NCBI RefSeq assembly: GCF_943193125.1
Contig: NZ_CALPCX010000002.1
Span: forward strand, 124,001-188,000
From: Adlercreutzia agrestimuris
GTDB lineage: Bacteria; Actinomycetota; Coriobacteriia; Coriobacteriales; Eggerthellaceae
Length of the DNA stretch: 64,000 nucleotides
Direction: 5' to 3'
In this document: positions 62,201 through 64,000 of the stretch, piece after piece
Layout of the letters: every line of letters begins with the position of its first letter
Position numbering within the stretch: the stretch's first letter is position 1
Program-made: the position numbers and the translations under genes
The notes under the pieces: generated by a model
The model's input: the letters and a program-made list of their open reading frames with translations, nothing else
Databases searched by the model: none
Told to the model about the DNA's origin: nothing

Positions 62201-64000
62201 TGAGTGGCTCTCCGGTTTCTTTGAGCATGAGCGTTCCGTTAAGCTCATAGTTTTTGTGTGGTACTAGATTGGTATAACTCACCTCATCTTCAATACTTAC
62301 TTGCGTTTCTGCACTCACAATAGAATCGTGGTCAATTGCATCACTTGCCTCTGTTTGGATTTTGGGTTGCATTATTGTCACTTGTTGGTCGGGATCGAGC
62401 GGGTCAGTATGCGCTGCAAGAGGACGATCTTCTTGTTTGTCAAAGAGTTCCTCATAAACAACGATCGTCTTATCTCGGTAACGTGTTGCATCAAAGGTGA
62501 GGGGAACTTGCGTGGTTCCTTGTGCTGAAGTTGCTAGAAACACATGGTTTATTTCAACGGCATTGCCATTGGCATCAGCAACAGGGGTAACTTGCACTTG
62601 CTCGTCTTCGTCGGTTTCAACCACATGAAGACTTGCCTTGAGTAAATAGGATTTGCCCGCTTGGAGATTTTCATAAAAGACGGTATCAAGTACGATTGCG
62701 TCGGTTGTGGGCGAGAGGAGTTTGTCTTCATCAACTTCATCGTATGCATACGTGCTAATCTCTGGCGGTCGCACGGCATTATCAATGACGGTGCCTAAGT
62801 CAATGGTATACATATCCTTTTTTATAACGATGTCATCAATGGTGACTAATTGATAATTTGCATTAGCTTGGCAAGGCAGCTCAGTTAGTTGATATGTGTC
62901 AAAAGGAAGTGCGCCAAGTGCATCGTCTGGCTCGGTAATGGTGCCGTTTTGAGTCAAACCAAACCAGGTACCTGCTTCCTCATCAAAGCCATCTTCGTCA
63001 AGGTTGTCGTTGGCATTGGTGTTGTGTGTATGCGCGTTCCAACTTGCGTGTGTTGATAAAGCACCGTTTTCGTCAGTGATAAGAATATGGCTTTCACCAG
63101 TGGTTTTGCTTGTTAGCTGGAAGGGAACGTGCCCAAGGCGTTCCATGGAGCCTTCGCCTACTTTAATAAGTTTTAAATCGCCGCGTTTAACTTGATTTTC
63201 AAATGCTTGCTGTGTGGCGAATGGTTCAACAATGACACCAGGTTTAGTGATGGAAAACGTACGCGGAGAAGTATCGGTGAGCTTATATCCTTGTCCCGTT
63301 GAAACTTCTGCGATCGTATAGGTTGCAAATGGAAGGCAATCGGCTGGGGTCTGAGCTATGCCGTTTTTAGTCGTGACCGTTTTTACGACGTCACCTGGTT
63401 GGTATTTGATTTTGTCAACATAGACAGGCTTGCTTGACGCAAGCGTAATCTCAAAGGTTGTTTCGTCAAGAGAGGCGCCTCCGAGAGGTGATGATTCGTG
63501 GGATTCTTTGTCGAGTTTGGCAACTTTTACACCACCGCGAATGACGTCATCTGCAACGGTTGGAGCATGATAAATAATCACTGTCTCACTGAGAGAGGTG
63601 GTGTCGGTGATGGAGTAGAGAAGTGGTTTTGTGTCCGAGGGTAGCTCATATCCCGAGGGCGCTTTTCTTTCTTGGATAAGGAGAGTGCCCAAAGGAACAA
63701 CAACTTCGTTGGCTTTGTTGTAGTAGAACTTGTCCCCTGAAACAAAACAAGTCTCATCAAGGCGTGCTTCACCATCTTTGTTGGTTTTAATGACCCAGGT
63801 ACGAGTTGGTTTACCAGATTGGAGGGCTTCTTCTGCGGTTTTGTAAATATCGTCATAATAGCTGAGGACAAACTCAGCTCCTGAGAGTTGCGCGTCTCCT
63901 TGAGCGGTGTTGGTTTTGGTGGCGCTGTCAATCTTATTAACTGCAATCTTTATAGGGGCAGCTTTTGGTGGGTCATCGAAGGTAAGCGAAGTGCTGGCTT
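59271..64000 (-). CDS. Very large two-unit LPXTG surface protein (5' end outside window)
   Basis: Minus-strand frame open to the window edge (1575 visible residues), so the TTG at 63692 is not the start. Unit 1 has Cna_B/SpaA-like pilin domains (GGVKVAKLDKES, KRGDLKLIKVGEG), VaFE-like repeats (YENLQAGKSYLLKA, FDATRYRDKTIVVYEEL) and a full sorting signal: LAKTGD (residues 891-896), hydrophobic helix, RKKKR. With no stop it runs into unit 2, which starts with a hydrophobic stretch ending SFALA|DEA (955/956), like a signal peptide. Unit 2 has a beta-rich domain, two InlB-type repeats (GYLFDSWDKPI, GHSFEGWIDEKG), a Pro/Glu-rich stalk and a second signal LPQTS (1532-1536), helix and HRKR. It is probably a pilin-like adhesin precursor. 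Confidence 0.93.
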   Translation of the reverse strand, partial: ASTSLTFDDPPKAAPIKIAVNKIDSATKTNTAQGDAQLSGAEFVLSYYDDIYKTAEEALQSGKPTRTWVIKTNKDGEARLDETCFVSGDKFYYNKANEVVVPLGTLLIQERKAPSGYELPSDTKPLLYSITDTTSLSETVIIYHAPTVADDVIRGGVKVAKLDKESHESSPLGGASLDETTFEITLASSKPVYVDKIKYQPGDVVKTVTTKNGIAQTPADCLPFATYTIAEVSTGQGYKLTDTSPRTFSITKPGVIVEPFATQQAFENQVKRGDLKLIKVGEGSMERLGHVPFQLTSKTTGESHILITDENGALSTHASWNAHTHNTNANDNLDEDGFDEEAGTWFGLTQNGTITEPDDALGALPFDTYQLTELPCQANANYQLVTIDDIVIKKDMYTIDLGTVIDNAVRPPEISTYAYDEVDEDKLLSPTTDAIVLDTVFYENLQAGKSYLLKASLHVVETDEDEQVQVTPVADANGNAVEINHVFLATSAQGTTQVPLTFDATRYRDKTIVVYEELFDKQEDRPLAAHTDPLDPDQQVTIMQPKIQTEASDAIDHDSIVSAETQVSIEDEVSYTNLVPHKNYELNGTLMLKETGEPLTNEAGIPITAKQTFTPEAPNGSISLVFTFDAVLLAGKTLVAFETLSHNGQEIAIHADIDDINQTVEVREPSLISFASDLQDGAKALKLGSPATLVDLIHYDNLTPPDAVSECKPLSLLPTEDNLISYPIYLAVGILIDKETGKPLALDPQYQSQVDAFYERFQHIVDNKAQNSFTMLEELLNEYTPYQTALPVCVKSFTPEQAKGTVEMQFELPETLHEDKELVIFQYVYKLTDEKTGSLVAVDADLKNENQMVALISPPQEQQPPAPLTPEEPQTPKSPEPPLPNTPTTPLAKTGDSLFVVAGVAVVIICLAGITLLVLRKKKRGTFTLSFALIIMLGVCAVSGASLIQPSFALADEARITICQGSVFDAPKQGIVLDSRRVFDISKAEFSTTNPAQLGIRSCRIDREPLHQTYRGIAYLGTPPKGTEITLAGTASLLWSDIGTDAQGDRVDIEITLSDITLLNKTSNDKEILLLTEVEGLGVLEAQAITNTGICGNSKTFSLNVYKTGTNTPASGCFLMGIRDLDIADRTNGVLPNYFGKYAESIQLMHGFEPDIYINDSCFLSIDASRALFKPTKEDLASSYDSGFVVALDTAGASFSWAGAACGTVVFDQFESHNIIASAKQGGTISNPGITRVGWKNDKTYTITPDEYHEIDDVVVDGISQGALSEYTFTHTTADHEIVASFKPIMITVDFTDGLDTMLSHIKIPKGTCPTPPNPPQRNGYLFDSWDKPIEQLFANTTINALWKPIVYYVAYESNGGEGEMTNQTFTFDETAPLDPCMFTKSGHSFEGWIDEKGDFFENEALVSNLASNDQAIVTLVAQWEDAPAIPEQEKPYTPQDPVEPIEPAQPGEPFEQQPDIPQPPNPDAQNPSIGISQTSSPIKPQDSPETKGETNNQDIAIKETETPPKTPDEQTETETLVQDEEEPNNHLPQTSDETLSQALLSALALTLVSAMSIALFAHMRLSYHRKRFMQ
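61125..61328 (-). other. Internal sorting signal plus internal signal peptide in the surface protein
   Basis: LAKTGD lies at 61328-61311, RKKKRG at 61241-61224 and ALADEA at 61142-61125. The segment would cross the membrane twice: out-to-in after LAKTGD and in-to-out before ALADEA. No start codon with a ribosome site at the right distance was found at the junction (aagagggg lies 31 bases before the first in-frame ATG). Confidence 0.8.

Overview
The window looks like a chromosomal segment of a moderate-GC Actinomycetota of class Coriobacteriia, most likely an Atopobium/Lancefieldella-type host-associated organism. This is an inference from several signs: an actinobacterial-type RpoC, wall proteins ending in an LAKTGD sorting signal, streptococcal-style wall-binding repeats, and isolated biosynthetic genes. 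No species was identified. There is no phage, plasmid, CRISPR array or insertion sequence. Nearly all genes are housekeeping or cell-surface genes, mostly on the + strand and in short operons separated by clear hairpin terminators.

Layout. 1-6.1 kb: 3' part of rpoC (with an alpha-CTD-like module near its C-terminus), a lone hisE-like gene and glmM. 6.1-11.5 kb: a polyphosphate locus, with ppk1 and ppx on the - strand and a tandem-domain PPK2 facing away from them. 11.6-12.9 kb: a 37-residue membrane protein missed by ORF callers and a class B sortase. 13.0-24.7 kb: purine genes (purM, purN, then a ZTP riboswitch driving a PurO-type IMP cyclohydrolase and a stand-alone AICAR formyltransferase). 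These are interrupted by a 2120-residue LAKTG-anchored adhesin and accompanied by an XdhC-family gene. 24.9-26.6 kb: a secreted CAP-domain protein with wall-binding repeats. 26.9-31.2 kb: an unusual operon in which two MprF/AglD-like membrane proteins flank an ATP-grasp enzyme, followed by a hotdog thioesterase. 31.4-37.5 kb: tRNA-Pro, tatA, greA, a LysRS fused to a tRNA-binding domain, a U32 protein and a PucR regulator. 37.5-41.0 kb: a structured RNA candidate, a tiny LARTGD membrane protein, and clpC behind a CIRCE operator. 41.0-49.0 kb: ispD-ispF-cysE-cysS-metF-metH, with the MetH activation domain as a separate gene. 49.1-54.1 kb: small enzymes, panD, an HtrA protease, a repeat-rich gap, tRNA-Ala and Mrp. 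54.3-59.1 kb: an MTA/SAH deaminase, a hydroxyacyl-CoA dehydrogenase and an EF-G-like GTPase. 59.3-64.0 kb: a very large surface protein on the - strand, cut by the window end, with an internal sorting signal followed by a second signal peptide.

How the genes fit together. One-carbon and sulfur metabolism is concentrated here: CysE and CysS supply cysteine and Cys-tRNA, MetF supplies methyl-THF, MetH and its separate reactivation partner make methionine, and the SAH/MTA deaminase could drain S-adenosyl by-products. The purine module uses the split (non-fused) form of the last two IMP steps under ZTP control, which ties it to the same folate pool. The surface module (sortase, two giant anchored proteins, a CAP/wall-binding protein, the LARTGD mini-protein) fits life attached to host surfaces or other bacteria. 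The polyphosphate, ClpC/CIRCE and HtrA genes form the stress layer.

The strongest candidates for something undescribed are: (1) the two-in-one wall-protein precursor at 59-64 kb; (2) the RpoC-alphaCTD-like fusion; (3) the membrane protein/ATP-grasp/membrane protein operon; and (4) the free-standing LARTGD sorting-signal mini-protein. All functions are read from sequence patterns; no search or alignment was run.
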